Positions 1 through 10,048 are shown, counted from the first letter of the stretch. The stretch is DNA of 64,000 nucleotides from Ruminococcus sp. (GCA_017534595.1 JAFXVY010000113.1:1-64000), one strand, 5' to 3'. Made by a program: numbers and translations. Notes: generated from the sequence alone by a model not told the origin.

Positions 1-7
1 ATGTACC

Positions 8-358
8 TCAAACTCTTGTCCACCGTGGCGTGGACAGAAATCGACTTAACGTATGGCAAAGCTCTCCGACCTCTCCTCTCAGTTTTTCGACATCCCCGGC
101 GTAGATGTTATTGATTTCATTCGCCTTTTTCGCCACCTGATTGATATTGTTGGAAATAATTCGCATACCGTTCAGCAGAGGCGCAAGCTGTTTTAAATCC
201 ATAACATAAAGCTCGGAGTTGAGCGCACTGTTCCGGATGAAGGCCGTAGTTTTCATGTTACAAGCGTCAGCCCGACGCTCGACCTTCGCCCACTGCTCCA
301 TATCGAATGTGACCTTCTTCTCTTTAACGATCTTGTACTTTCTCGCGATAGTTATCAT
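8..358 (-). CDS. mobC: MobC-like plasmid/ICE mobilization protein
   Basis: 116 aa protein resembling the bacterial MobC relaxosome accessory family. It has a basic N-terminus, a short ribbon-helix-helix-like segment around residues 15-50, and a helical C-terminal half (LKQLAPLLNGMRIISNNINQ) typical of the family. Such proteins bind oriT and help the relaxase melt and nick DNA. It reads out of the window to the left, where a relaxase gene is expected. The inverted repeats about 50 bp upstream of its start fit an oriT. Identification rests on recognised sequence character, not on a search. Confidence 0.75.
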   Translation of the reverse strand: MITIARKYKIVKEKKVTFDMEQWAKVERRADACNMKTTAFIRNSALNSELYVMDLKQLAPLLNGMRIISNNINQVAKKANEINNIYAGDVEKLRGEVGELCHTLSRFLSTPRWTRV

Positions 359-407
359 CCTTTCATTTTTGCAAATTATGTGTATGCGCCCTCGGATGAG
401 GGCTTTG

Positions 408-494
408 GTTTAGGGTGGCGGGTCCCCTAAACAGACAAACCGGAGGGGTATCCCCTGACGGTTCGGAAAGAGAGTGCGAGTGCGCACCTCTTTC
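408..494. other. oriT: Candidate origin of transfer (oriT)
   Basis: Three short inverted repeats are stacked just upstream of mobC: GTTTAGGG/CCCTAAAC (408-415, 425-432), AGGGG/CCCCT around a TAT loop (444-456, itself flanked by AACCG/CGGTT), and GAAAGAG/CTCTTTC (466-472, 488-494). Serial inverted repeats next to mobC are the usual layout of firmicute MOBP-type oriT regions. The nick site cannot be assigned. Confidence 0.4.
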
Positions 495-835
495 TATACT
501 TGCTGGTACAGAGTAAATAATATTGCCCGTAGGGACGATCATTCAGACAGTTCCTGCCGCTATCAGATAGGGCGGTTATCCGATCATCCAATTACATTGC
601 GCCGATACACACAAGGCGCATTTCAAGCGCATATGCGCTGAATGATCGAATAGCCGTATATTGCCCCTCGGATATGATAGTTGTATCAGTTAGTTTTATG
701 TACGCCGAGATCACCTCCATATGATTTGATTGGTTGTTGATACGGCTGCCGCATTTGAAGTCGCTGTTGGCGGGACAGCTTGTTTTGAGAGCAGCGGTAT
801 TGCTTATGGCAAATGTTGTTTTACTTTTTGATTCA

Positions 836-2045
836 CTCCCTCCATTAGGTAAGTCACAGCAGAGTAGTTTTTATGGTCGGGTGGGAGATTTGTAATAAAG
901 ATTGTTAGATGTGATGAATGGGATACGGCACTTGATAATTACATCAGCTGATCGCACAACAGGAAAGGTGTCTTCATAAGTAACGACAGTTTTCTGCGAA
1001 AATATAAGCGGTTTCAAGATAGCTGTAATAATTATCTCCGTATTCAACAAATCCGGCCTATAAAAAATGTATGGTTTGCATATTGATGTTGATAACAGGG
1101 TTACTTCCATAAGGAAAAGGAAAGAATCGGGCAGAGAACAGCAAGGCAAATACTGTCCCTCCATATGTAAGGACAATTTATCCCGAAAATGAAACCTGTT
1201 TTGATACAATTTCTGAAAAGATCTACTGCTTGCATAATACCATCCCGTTATCCGAGTTTAATTCCGTGATAATGACGGTGGGCGGGTGAGGGAGAGTACC
1301 GTGGCTTCCGTAACAGAATGACAGAGAGGGTATCATAGTTTTGAAGTTGGCAAATAATCCTTTAATGCGAAACTCCCTCCATAAGTTAGCACAATTTCAG
1401 CCGTTTCAACTGACCGATTTTCAACGTTTTTCAAAAGATTGTAGCCTTTACCATTTGAGGGCTGCCCGAAAGTGATTATTTCGTTGCTGTGCATAATCGC
1501 AGGCACTATGACGATTTCCTACGATGCTGAAAAATATTTTTATTATGACAGCCTCTATATAACCTCACACTTAGAGCCCATAAAGTTAACCTCGATACTA
1601 TTTTTTTCAAAGATTTGTGAGTCTTGACATTTGAGGGGCAATCAGAACAGCTCTATCCCGTCTGTTTGCATATCGAATAAACATCCTTTCATAAGACACT
1701 ACAAGAATCGGTGGATTTTTTAGTAAAAACAGCTCTCCCAAAATTGAATTCTCTGAGTTGAATAAAAAGGTGTACGGGGGATAGTCAATTGTTCGTTCTG
1801 TTGCATAACGAGGTGACGCTCGGGGTCGGATAATCTATATTCCGCTTCTGATCACAACAGCCCTCATATATACCTAGGATTTTGGCTGAAAAGTTAAGGC
1901 AGATCCGGCCTCGTTCACAGAATATTTAGATTTGGCGGCGTGATTTCTTTGACCAAAATATTAGAGGGCTGCTCCTGCTATCGGTCGCTGAGAAACGTCA
2001 CTGATGCAGGGTGCCTTCATAAGTACCTACAAAAATCGAGGGATT
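836..2045. repeat. Gene-free stretch with decayed dispersed repeats
   Basis: The interval between oriT and hsdR (about 500-2270) holds no convincing gene. A degenerate motif close to CTYCATAAGTNNNNACA recurs near 842, 975, 1108, 1161, 1378, 1689 and 2018. A second motif, TTGAGGG-like, lies about 58 bp ahead of several copies (1455, 1631, 1961). The pairs at 1631/1689 and 1961/2018 are about 330 bp apart in the same arrangement, so longer units have diverged. The origin of the repeats is unknown. Confidence 0.4.
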
Positions 2046-2270
2046 TTTAAGGCTGAACCGAAAATTTCCTAAATGATTCTCCATAATAGACAAGAGGGTA
2101 TGGCGTTATCAGCAAAAGGAACAAGCATATTTACAAGGGAGAGGTTTCAAGAAAGTGATTAGTCCCAAAGCGCCAAGAAAGCAGATGAGATCGTTTTATT
2201 CTCATTACAACAGTTAGTCCCGTGCCAGATTTACGAGAAAAAATAAAGTATTACTTTTGGTCTTCCGCTA

Positions 2271-2299
2271 TTGAAAACTAATTCATAATGTGATATAAT
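2271..2299 (+). promoter_or_regulatory. Sigma-70 promoter of the type I RM operon
   Basis: TTGAAA (2271-2276) and a perfect TATAAT (2294-2299) are separated by 17 bp, about 50 bp before the hsdR start. This is the only good promoter seen in the upstream gene-free region. Confidence 0.75.
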
Positions 2300-2348
2300 T
2301 ATAGATAACGACCTATAATTCTTACTTATCGGAAGCGGAGGTGCGATC

Positions 2349-4688
2349 ATGACTATACTTACTAAGAAGGAAATGTCCGAAGAAGACATAAAGCTGCAAT
2401 ATATCACTCCCGCTATTCTTGCCAAGTGGGACAAAAGCAAGATCACTATGGAGACTAAGATCACCGACGGAAAGATCTGTCTTAACGGCAACTTTGTCCA
2501 TAGAGATAAAAAAAGTGCGAAGTATGCCGACTATGTTCTGTACTGGAACAGCAGCTTCCCGATTGCTATCGTTGAGGCTAAGGATAACAATCATAGTGTT
2601 TCTTTTGGATTACAGCAGGCTATCACCTATGCCCAGATGATGGATGTGCCTTTTGTTTTCAGCTCTAACGGTGATGCTTTTTATGAACACGATATGCTCA
2701 CGGGTACGGAACGAGAGATCGCACTTGAAGATTTCCCTGCGCCAGATGAGTTGATAGAGCGTTATAAAATGTATGCAAATGATGGCAAGGGACTGACGGA
2801 TAATGAGCTTGCGGTCATCAATCAAGCCTACTATTCAAGTCAGAACACCTATGAGCCGAGATATTATCAACGTGTTGCGGTCAACCGTACCGTTGATGCT
2901 ATTGCTCGTGGGGAGAACCGCCTGCTCCTTGTTATGGCTACGGGAACCGGAAAAACATATACCGCTTTTCAGATCGTTTACCGTTTGTTAAAAAGCGGGA
3001 TCAAGAGAAAGATACTTTATCTTGCCGATAGAAACATACTTGTTGACCAATCTATCCAGCAGGATTTTGCTCCTCTTGAAAAGGTTATTCATAAGATCAA
3101 CGTTGCTAAGGATAACAAGACAACTATAACCTCACATCAGGTATATTTCTCGCTGTATCAGCAGCTTGTCGGTGATGACGATCAGGAACACTATTCCGAA
3201 TTGTTTGATAAAGATTTCTTTGATTTGATAATCGTTGATGAGTGTCATCGCGGAAGTGCTAAAGAGGATAGCAGATGGCGCAGGATACTTGAATACTTTT
3301 CTTCGGCTTCACAGATCGGTATGACTGCAACGCCGAAAGAAACGACCTATGTTTCCAATATTGATTATTTCGGAAAGCCTCTATATACTTATTCGCTCAA
3401 AAACGGAATCGAGGACGGTTTTCTCGCTCCGTTCAAAGTGATCAGCATTACAACAGATATCAGCGACGGCTGGAGACCGCTTAAAGGTCAGCGCGACTAT
3501 TACGGCAACGAGATCGAGGATAGGATATACAACAACACCGATTATGATTACAACATCATTATTCAAGATCGTATAAACCAAGTGGCTCTTGAAATAACAA
3601 ACTATCTTATCAGCACGGACCGTATGCAGAAAACAATAGTATTCTGTGCAACGGAAGATGCTGCCGAGCGCATGAGAGTCGCCCTCACTAATTTCAATGC
3701 GGATATGTGTGCGTTGAATCCCGACTATGTGGTGCGTATCACAGGCTCGGATGATTATGGGAAAAAGAAGCTTGAGTACTTCATCTCTGTTCGTGAGAAA
3801 TATCCGGTTATTGCAACAACTTCAAAGCTCCTGTCAACGGGAGCTGACTGCAAAATGACAAAGCTGATAGTGCTTGATGAGAATATCGGCTCAATGACTG
3901 AGTTCAAGCAGATCATCGGGCGCGGAACAAGACTCCGTGAAAAAGAGGGCAAGACGCACTTTGTTGTTATGGATTTCAGAGGCGTTACCAGATTGTTCTT
4001 TGGTCCGGATTGGGACGGTCCGGTAGAAATTGATCCAAATTATCATCATCCGAAACCCAAAGAGGGACCGGACCTGATCATTGATCCGCCTGCACCGCCT
4101 CCGGAACCGCAGGAAAAGCCCTATGTTGATGTTAACGGCTGTACGGTGCGTATCATTAATAAGGTAGTATCTGTTTACGATGCTGACGGCAAGCTCCTGC
4201 GGCATGAAAACATAATAGATTATACTAAATCGAACATTCTCGGAGAATACGCCGATCTTGAACATTTTATCAGAAGCTGGCACAGCGAAGAAAGAAAAAA
4301 GACCATATCCGAGCTTTTCAAGGAGCATGGCATTGACATACAGGCTTTGAAAGAATCTCAGGGTATGGGCGATATCGATGATTTCGATTTTATAATCCAC
4401 ATCGCGTTCGACAAGAAACCGCTTACACGCAAGGAACGTGCCAATGATGTGAAGAAGCGCGATTTTATCAGCAAATACAACGGACTCGCAAGAGAAGTAC
4501 TTGAGGCTCTGCTCGATATGTACTGTAATGAAGGTATATATCAGATAGAAGACACTCAGGTATTGAAGCTCGATCCGTTCATCAGAATGGGCAAACCTGC
4601 GGCTATCGTAAAGCTGTTCGGAGGCAAGGACGGATATTTGCAGGCGGTTCGAGAGCTTGAAGAAGAAATATATAAGGAGATATCCTAA
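2349..4688 (+). CDS. hsdR: Type I restriction enzyme, R subunit (HsdR)
   Basis: 779 aa restriction/translocase subunit of a type I RM complex (R2M2S). The N-terminal nuclease domain shows D61 and E76-x-K78 (PD-ExK pattern). The superfamily 2 motor follows with Walker A ATGTGKT (197-203), DECH box (297-300), TAT motif near 326-328 and a QIIGRGTR motif VI. The C-terminal part resembles the EcoEI R C-terminal domain. The start is supported by GGAGGT 7 bp upstream. The stop overlaps the hsdM start (TAATG), so translation is coupled. Length is at the short end for HsdR but like EcoEI-type enzymes. Confidence 0.95.
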   Translation: MTILTKKEMSEEDIKLQYITPAILAKWDKSKITMETKITDGKICLNGNFVHRDKKSAKYADYVLYWNSSFPIAIVEAKDNNHSVSFGLQQAITYAQMMDVPFVFSSNGDAFYEHDMLTGTEREIALEDFPAPDELIERYKMYANDGKGLTDNELAVINQAYYSSQNTYEPRYYQRVAVNRTVDAIARGENRLLLVMATGTGKTYTAFQIVYRLLKSGIKRKILYLADRNILVDQSIQQDFAPLEKVIHKINVAKDNKTTITSHQVYFSLYQQLVGDDDQEHYSELFDKDFFDLIIVDECHRGSAKEDSRWRRILEYFSSASQIGMTATPKETTYVSNIDYFGKPLYTYSLKNGIEDGFLAPFKVISITTDISDGWRPLKGQRDYYGNEIEDRIYNNTDYDYNIIIQDRINQVALEITNYLISTDRMQKTIVFCATEDAAERMRVALTNFNADMCALNPDYVVRITGSDDYGKKKLEYFISVREKYPVIATTSKLLSTGADCKMTKLIVLDENIGSMTEFKQIIGRGTRLREKEGKTHFVVMDFRGVTRLFFGPDWDGPVEIDPNYHHPKPKEGPDLIIDPPAPPPEPQEKPYVDVNGCTVRIINKVVSVYDADGKLLRHENIIDYTKSNILGEYADLEHFIRSWHSEERKKTISELFKEHGIDIQALKESQGMGDIDDFDFIIHIAFDKKPLTRKERANDVKKRDFISKYNGLAREVLEALLDMYCNEGIYQIEDTQVLKLDPFIRMGKPAAIVKLFGGKDGYLQAVRELEEEIYKEIS

Positions 4689-6175
4689 TGAGCAGCTTAG
4701 GCAATTTTGTAAAAAGACTTCGTGACATAATGAGAAACGATGCCGGTATCAACGGCGATGCACAGCGTATCGAGCAGATCGCATGGCTGCTGTTTCTCAA
4801 GGTATATGACACCAAGGAAGAAGACTGGGAGTTTGACGATGATGATTATGAGTCAATAATCCAGGAAGAATGCCGCTGGCGCAATTGGGCGGTTGATAAC
4901 GGCAAGGGTACAGCTATGACAGGTGACGACCTTCTTAACTTCGTCAACAACAAGCTTTTCCCTACACTCAAAGGTATTGAGGTGTCTAAAACAACTCCTA
5001 TCAACAAGGCTATCGTTAAGACCACGTTCGAGGATACCAACAACTATATGAAAGACGGAGTTCTGCTCCGTCAGGTAGTGAATGTAATCGACGAGCTAAA
5101 ACTCGATGACTACGAGGAAAGCCATGCCTTCGGAGATATCTATGAGTCTATACTCAAGGAATTGCAGAGTGCAGGCTCGGCAGGTGAGTTCTATACTCCA
5201 CGTGCAGTTACCGATTTTATGGCACAGATGATCCAGCCGAAGATCGGCGAGAAAATGGCAGACTTCGCCTGCGGTACGGGCGGATTTATCATCAGCTGGC
5301 TGAAAGCTCTTGAGTCTCAGAAAAAGACCATTGAGGACAGAGAAGCCTTTGATACCTCCGTTTACGGTATCGAGAAGAAACAGTTCCCGTATATGCTTTG
5401 TGTGACCAATCTGCTCCTGCACAACATTGACACACCCCGCGTTTATCATGATAACTCTCTGCTAAAAGACGTTCTTGACTATACCGAGGACGATCAGTTC
5501 GACGTTGTCCTGATGAATCCCCCATACGGTGGAAGCGAAAAGAACGAGGTCAAGAACCATTTCCCCTCCGACCTTGCAAGCAGCGAAACGGCTGACCTGT
5601 TTATGTCGGTCATCATGTACCGCCTGAAGCAAAACGGCAGAGCTGCTGTTATTCTTCCCGACGGTTTCCTGTTCGGCACAGATAATGCTAAGGTCTCTAT
5701 CAAAAAGAAGCTCCTGAGCGAGTTTGATCTGCATACGGTCATTCGTATGCCGCACAGCGTTTTTGCTCCTTACACCTCGATCACTACCAATATACTGTTC
5801 TTTGACAGGACAGGCTCAACTAAGGAAACATGGTTCTATCGTCTGGATATGCCCGACGGGTACAAGAATTTCTCCAAGACCAAGCCGATGAAGCTCGAAC
5901 ACTTTGCTCCCGCTATGGAATGGTGGAATGACCGCAAGGAGATCACCGTTGACGGCTTTGACAAGGCGAAGAAGTACACGGCTGAGGAGCTTGCTGAGAG
6001 AAATTATAACATTGACCTCTGCGGTTTCCCGCACGAGGAAGAAGAAATACTCCCTCCGAAGGAGCTGATTCAGCAGTATCAGGAGAAGCGTGCAAGCCTG
6101 AATGCGGATATTGACCGTATTTTAGAGCAGATCACAGGTATTCTCGGTATCAGCGATATGGAGGACTTGACATGA
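4688..6175 (+). CDS. hsdM: Type I RM methyltransferase subunit (HsdM)
   Basis: 495 aa N6-adenine methyltransferase that modifies host sites and forms the M2S core. The N-terminal HsdM helical domain covers about residues 5-140. GEFYTPR (166-172), the AdoMet motif ACGTGG (194-199) and catalytic NPPY (277-280) are all intact. The start overlaps the hsdR stop and the end overlaps the hsdS start (ATGA), giving a tightly coupled three-gene operon. Confidence 0.96.
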   Translation: MSSLGNFVKRLRDIMRNDAGINGDAQRIEQIAWLLFLKVYDTKEEDWEFDDDDYESIIQEECRWRNWAVDNGKGTAMTGDDLLNFVNNKLFPTLKGIEVSKTTPINKAIVKTTFEDTNNYMKDGVLLRQVVNVIDELKLDDYEESHAFGDIYESILKELQSAGSAGEFYTPRAVTDFMAQMIQPKIGEKMADFACGTGGFIISWLKALESQKKTIEDREAFDTSVYGIEKKQFPYMLCVTNLLLHNIDTPRVYHDNSLLKDVLDYTEDDQFDVVLMNPPYGGSEKNEVKNHFPSDLASSETADLFMSVIMYRLKQNGRAAVILPDGFLFGTDNAKVSIKKKLLSEFDLHTVIRMPHSVFAPYTSITTNILFFDRTGSTKETWFYRLDMPDGYKNFSKTKPMKLEHFAPAMEWWNDRKEITVDGFDKAKKYTAEELAERNYNIDLCGFPHEEEEILPPKELIQQYQEKRASLNADIDRILEQITGILGISDMEDLT

Positions 6176-7755
6176 CAGCACAGCAGCTTAAAAACTCCAT
6201 ACTTCAAATGGCGGTGCAGGGCAAGCTCGTTCCGCAAGACCCGAATGATGAGCCTGCAAGCGTTCTCCTTGAACGTATCAAAGCCGAAAAACAGGAGCTT
6301 ATCAAGGCAGGCAAGATCAAAAATGATAAGAAGTCCTCGGAGATATTCAGAGGGGCTCCCCATAATTTGCCTTATGCCTTCTGTGAACAGATCGGCAAGG
6401 AAATTCGTGATATTTCGGACGAGATACCGTTTGAGATTCCTGATTCGTGGGAGTGGGTAAGGTTAGGAAGTATCGTTTATAACAGAGGTCAAATGAAGCC
6501 TACATCAGACTTCTGCTATGTTGATATTGGTTCGATTGACAATAAAAGACAAAGATTAGGCGATACAGAGAATATCATAACACCCGATAAAGCACCGTCA
6601 CGAGCAAGGAAAATAATAGATGTTGGCGATATTATCTATTCTACTGTAAGACCATATCTGCATAATATGTGTATCATTGACAGGCAATTTTCTCTACAAC
6701 CTATTGCAAGCACGGGATTTGCTACAATGACTTGTTACAGCGGTTTACTTAATAAATACTTGTTCTATTATCTACTTGCACCAGATTTTGATAATTATGC
6801 TAATGATACTGAAAACTCTAAGGGTGTAGCATATCCTGCAATAAATGATGATAGATTATATAAGGCACTAATTCCTCTACCACCTCTCTCCGAACAACAC
6901 CGCATAGTAGCCAAGATAGAAGAACTCCTCCCATACATCGAAAGATACGGCAAGGCAGAAGAACAACTCACCGCCCTCAACACCACCTTCCCCGAAGCTC
7001 TGAAAAAGTCTATCCTGCAAGAAGCCGTACAGGGCGAGCTCGTTCCGCAGAACCCCGATGATGAGCCTGCAAGTGTGCTGCTGGAGCGTATCAGAACCGA
7101 AAAACAGGCACTTATCAAGGCTGGCAGGATCAAGCGTGACAAGCACGAATCGGTCATCGTTACAAGGGATAAAATTCCTTATGAGATCATCGACGGAAAA
7201 GAACGCTGTATCGCTGATGAAGTGCCGTTTGATCTGCCGGAGAGTTGGTGTTGGTGTAGGCTTAAAAATATTGTTAGCTTATTGGGTGACGGAATACATG
7301 GCACACCGGAATACAGCGAAATAGGAGAATACCATTTTATCAATGGTAACAATCTTTCCGAAGGAAGCATAATAATCAAAGACGATACAAAAAAAGTTGA
7401 CGAGTCGCAGTATTTTAAGTATAAAAAAGAACTAAATGAAACAACGGTATTTGTATCTATAAATGGAACAATAGGTAATATAGCTTTTTACAACAATGAA
7501 CCAGTTATATTGGGAAAGAGTGCTTGTTATTTCAATTTGATAATGAAAGAGTTTAAGGTATATATCTATTGGCTCCTTAAAACAGACTATTTCTTAAAAT
7601 ATGCTATTACAAATGCAACTGGCTCCACAATCAAAAATGTTTCTTTAAAGACAATGAATGATTTCTATGTTCCACTCCCGCCACTTGCCGAGCAAAAGCG
7701 AATAGTCGCTAAAATCGAAGAAATCATGCCTTACATCAACACAATCACAAAGTAA
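6172..7755 (+). CDS. hsdS: Type I RM specificity subunit (HsdS), expressed copy
   Basis: 527 aa DNA-recognition subunit with two target-recognition domains (TRDs) and conserved helical spacers. It has a fixed N-terminus, TRD1 about 95-230, a central conserved region about 235-365 (LPPLSEQ, ALKKSILQEAVQG), TRD2 about 366-500, and a C-terminal spacer with LPPLAEQKRIVAKIEE. The central spacer repeats the N-terminal spacer, as usual in HsdS. Blocks of near-identical sequence occur inverted in the silent copy at 8636-10053, so its TRDs can probably be exchanged by the adjacent recombinase. Confidence 0.95.
   Translation: MTAQQLKNSILQMAVQGKLVPQDPNDEPASVLLERIKAEKQELIKAGKIKNDKKSSEIFRGAPHNLPYAFCEQIGKEIRDISDEIPFEIPDSWEWVRLGSIVYNRGQMKPTSDFCYVDIGSIDNKRQRLGDTENIITPDKAPSRARKIIDVGDIIYSTVRPYLHNMCIIDRQFSLQPIASTGFATMTCYSGLLNKYLFYYLLAPDFDNYANDTENSKGVAYPAINDDRLYKALIPLPPLSEQHRIVAKIEELLPYIERYGKAEEQLTALNTTFPEALKKSILQEAVQGELVPQNPDDEPASVLLERIRTEKQALIKAGRIKRDKHESVIVTRDKIPYEIIDGKERCIADEVPFDLPESWCWCRLKNIVSLLGDGIHGTPEYSEIGEYHFINGNNLSEGSIIIKDDTKKVDESQYFKYKKELNETTVFVSINGTIGNIAFYNNEPVILGKSACYFNLIMKEFKVYIYWLLKTDYFLKYAITNATGSTIKNVSLKTMNDFYVPLPPLAEQKRIVAKIEEIMPYINTITK
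6362..6457 (+). repeat. Inverted repeat 1 (hsdS arm; partner 9958-10053)
   Basis: About 96 bp encoding the conserved LPYA(F/Y)CEQIGKEIRDISDE region before TRD1. It recurs in inverse orientation at the start of the silent cassette with only a few mismatches. Crossover here would swap everything downstream, changing both TRDs. Confidence 0.85.
6875..7260 (+). repeat. Inverted repeat 2 (hsdS central spacer; partner 9125-9511)
   Basis: About 386 bp central spacer, nearly identical to the reverse complement of 9125-9511. Crossover here exchanges only TRD2 and the C-terminus. Together with repeat 1 this would give four TRD combinations. Confidence 0.88.
7677..7733 (+). repeat. Inverted repeat 3 (hsdS C-terminal spacer; partner about 8655-8711)
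   Basis: A shorter, more diverged repeat encoding the LPPLAEQKRIV-KIEE spacer present at the 3' end of both hsdS copies. It may be ordinary homology between the copies and not a recombination site. Confidence 0.5.
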
Positions 7756-7790
7756 GATGTTACAATTATATCGGAAGGAGGTCTTTCGAT

Positions 7791-8594
7791 ATGATTGACA
7801 CATTTAAAGCATATTTGGACAAAACAAATCTGTCCGAGAACTCAAAGTCTGCCTATCTGTTCGCATTCAAACAATTTAATGAGCAGTACAGCAGCGTGAC
7901 AAAGAAGAACCTCACGGCGTACAAGGTATGGCTTGTGGACAATTTCAAGCCCCAGACGGTGAATCTCCGCCTGCGTGGAATGAACAGCTACCTTGAAAGC
8001 GTGGGGAGAGAGAAGTGGAAGCTGTCCTTTGTCAAGGTGCAGCAAAAGCCCTTTCTCGAAAATGTTATCAGCGAAGCGGATTACTTGTACTTCAAGAAGC
8101 GCCTGAAAGAGGACGGCGAATTGTTCTGGTACTTTGTGATCCGCTTTCTTGCGGCTACGGGTGCGAGAGTGAGCGAGCTGATACAGATCAAGGTTGAACA
8201 CGTCAAGCTCGGCTATCTCGATTTGTACTCTAAGGGCGGTAAGCTCCGCCGTATCTACATTCCGAAGTCATTACAGGCAGAAGCCCTTGCGTGGCTTACC
8301 GAAAAGAAACAGGACAGCGGCTTTATCTTCCTCAATCAGCGTGGACAGCGTATCACCACAAGGGGCATTTCGGGCGAATTGAAGAAGTTTGCAGAGAAAT
8401 ACGGCATTGACACAAAGGTGGTATATCCGCACTCGTTCCGCCACCGCTTCGCCAAGAGCTTTCTTGACCGCTGCAACGATATAGCGTTTCTTGCAGACCT
8501 TATGGGACATGAGAGTATTGAAACAACTCGCATTTACCTCCGCAAGACCGCCACGGAACAGCGTGAGATCGTAGATAGTATTATTGATTGGTAA
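7791..8594 (+). CDS. Tyrosine recombinase, probable hsdS invertase
   Basis: 267 aa lambda-integrase-family recombinase. A SAM-like N-terminal core-binding domain covers about 1-80. The catalytic domain has R126 (TGARVSEL), a lysine at 148 or 151, H214-x-x-R217 (HSFRHRF), H240 (MGHESIETT) and Y249. Start supported by AAGGAGG 9 bp upstream. It lies between the active hsdS and the inverted silent hsdS, the arrangement known for PsrA/CreX-type recombinases that invert type I specificity genes. No excisionase and no attachment role are suggested. Confidence 0.88.
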   Translation: MIDTFKAYLDKTNLSENSKSAYLFAFKQFNEQYSSVTKKNLTAYKVWLVDNFKPQTVNLRLRGMNSYLESVGREKWKLSFVKVQQKPFLENVISEADYLYFKKRLKEDGELFWYFVIRFLAATGARVSELIQIKVEHVKLGYLDLYSKGGKLRRIYIPKSLQAEALAWLTEKKQDSGFIFLNQRGQRITTRGISGELKKFAEKYGIDTKVVYPHSFRHRFAKSFLDRCNDIAFLADLMGHESIETTRIYLRKTATEQREIVDSIIDW

Positions 8595-8601
8595 GTGTAA
8601 A

Positions 8602-8636
8602 GGGCATACCCTCAAAACGAGAGTATGCCCGATTTT
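8602..8636. terminator. Bidirectional terminator between recombinase and silent hsdS
   Basis: Stem GGGCATAC-CTC / GAG-GTATGCCC (8602-8630) with one mismatch, followed by ATTTTTAT on the + strand. It ends the recombinase transcript and faces the converging silent hsdS. Confidence 0.75.
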
Positions 8637-10048
8637 TATAGCTTGTCGCAGTATTGCATAAGTTCTTCTATCTTTTCGACTATTCGTTTCTGCTCGGCGA
8701 GAGGTGGAACAGGAACAAACATATTGGCGAGAGTCTTACCATTACAATTCGGTTGTGCTGTTGCTATTGTACCATTTCTCAATTGATTCCAATACAACTC
8801 GCTTTCCATAAAGAATTTCAGGTATTCAGGCGATAGACTATTACTATATCTTGTTCTAATTAAGTATCCTGCATATATAGCTTCTTCAGGAACTGCTTTC
8901 ACAAGATAGGATTTGCCCACTGTTCCTCCTGTTCTCGCAAAGAGAATATCATTTGACTTTAACAGGTATGTTTCAATACTCTCCTCATCAATATCGCAAA
9001 AAGGAACTGTATCCCATAAGACCTTGTTATCTTGAATATCACTAATACGAACCATTTTTATCCGTCCAGTTTCTTTTGCAGGAGCGTTGTAGCCATATTG
9101 TATGGATTGAGAGAGTTCTCCCCACCTGCACCAACACCAACTCTCCGGCAGTTCAAACGGCACTTCATCAGCTATACAGCGTTCTTTTCCGTCGATGATC
9201 TCATAAGGAATTTTATCCCTTGTTACGATGACCGATTCGTGCTTGTCACGCTTGATCTTACCCGCCTTGATAAGTGCCTGCTTTTCGGCTCTGATACGCT
9301 CTAATAGTACGCTTGCAGGCTCATCATCGGGGTTCTGCGGGACGAGCTTGCCCTGTACTGCTTCTTGCAAGATAGACTTTTTCAGAGCTTCGGGGAAGGT
9401 GGTGTTAAGGGCGGTGAGCTGTTCTTCTGCCTTACCGTATCTTTCGATGTATGGGAGGAGTTCTTCTATCTTGGCTACTATGCGGAGTTGTTCGGAAAGT
9501 GGGGGGATAGGAACATAAATCTCCATTAACTTTTCTCTTGAAAGATTATAGAAAGCCTGTCCAGACTTATGAGTAATACTTCTGCAGCAGTCCCTATGAT
9601 ACTTTGTAGAAAAAGCATACAATAAGTATTTCACTAAAACATCATTGTTAAAATGCGGTATAAGCATTAAGACGAAACCGCCAACTACTGTATCTTCAAA
9701 ATCTTTGTCAATCAAAGCTATTTTTCCAATATGTTCCATACTTGTTACTGAAGGAGTAATCATATAATTCTTTTTCAAGTATAACTCGGGTTTTACGAAT
9801 TGACTTGATATTATCACATCATCATCTTTAAGAAGATATTTTCCATCAGCGATATTTCCACCACGAAGCACTCTTACCATTTGAGGGGATTGTTGAGATA
9901 ATAAATCTTTCTTATATGATAATCCAGACAAATTGGAACACAAGTCACCGACCTTGCACCACTCCCAAGAATCAGGAATCTCAAACGGTATCTCGTCCGA
10001 AATATCCCGGATTTCCTTGCCGATCTGCTCGCAGTAGGCATAAGGCAA
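8636..10048 (-). CDS. hsdS: Silent, N-terminally truncated hsdS cassette
   Basis: 470 aa open frame encoding two further TRDs with the same spacers as the active hsdS, in opposite orientation. Homology to the active gene begins abruptly at 10053; the first about 63 residues of HsdS are missing. There is no ribosome site at the first in-frame ATG, so it is read as a donor cassette and not an expressed gene. Its TRD1 and TRD2 are unrelated to those of 6172-7755, while the central spacer is almost identical. The C-terminus ends in MQYCDKL, the usual HsdS end. Confidence 0.85.
   Translation of the reverse strand: MPYAYCEQIGKEIRDISDEIPFEIPDSWEWCKVGDLCSNLSGLSYKKDLLSQQSPQMVRVLRGGNIADGKYLLKDDDVIISSQFVKPELYLKKNYMITPSVTSMEHIGKIALIDKDFEDTVVGGFVLMLIPHFNNDVLVKYLLYAFSTKYHRDCCRSITHKSGQAFYNLSREKLMEIYVPIPPLSEQLRIVAKIEELLPYIERYGKAEEQLTALNTTFPEALKKSILQEAVQGKLVPQNPDDEPASVLLERIRAEKQALIKAGKIKRDKHESVIVTRDKIPYEIIDGKERCIADEVPFELPESWCWCRWGELSQSIQYGYNAPAKETGRIKMVRISDIQDNKVLWDTVPFCDIDEESIETYLLKSNDILFARTGGTVGKSYLVKAVPEEAIYAGYLIRTRYSNSLSPEYLKFFMESELYWNQLRNGTIATAQPNCNGKTLANMFVPVPPLAEQKRIVEKIEELMQYCDKL
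9125..9511 (-). repeat. Inverted repeat 2, silent arm
   Basis: Reverse-complement partner of 6875-7260, covering the central spacer of the silent cassette. Confidence 0.88.

Noticed and set aside
871..1209. 112-aa minus-strand reading frame in the gene-free region
   Set aside because: No ribosome site, odd composition, and it runs across the degenerate repeats; nothing resembles a known family.
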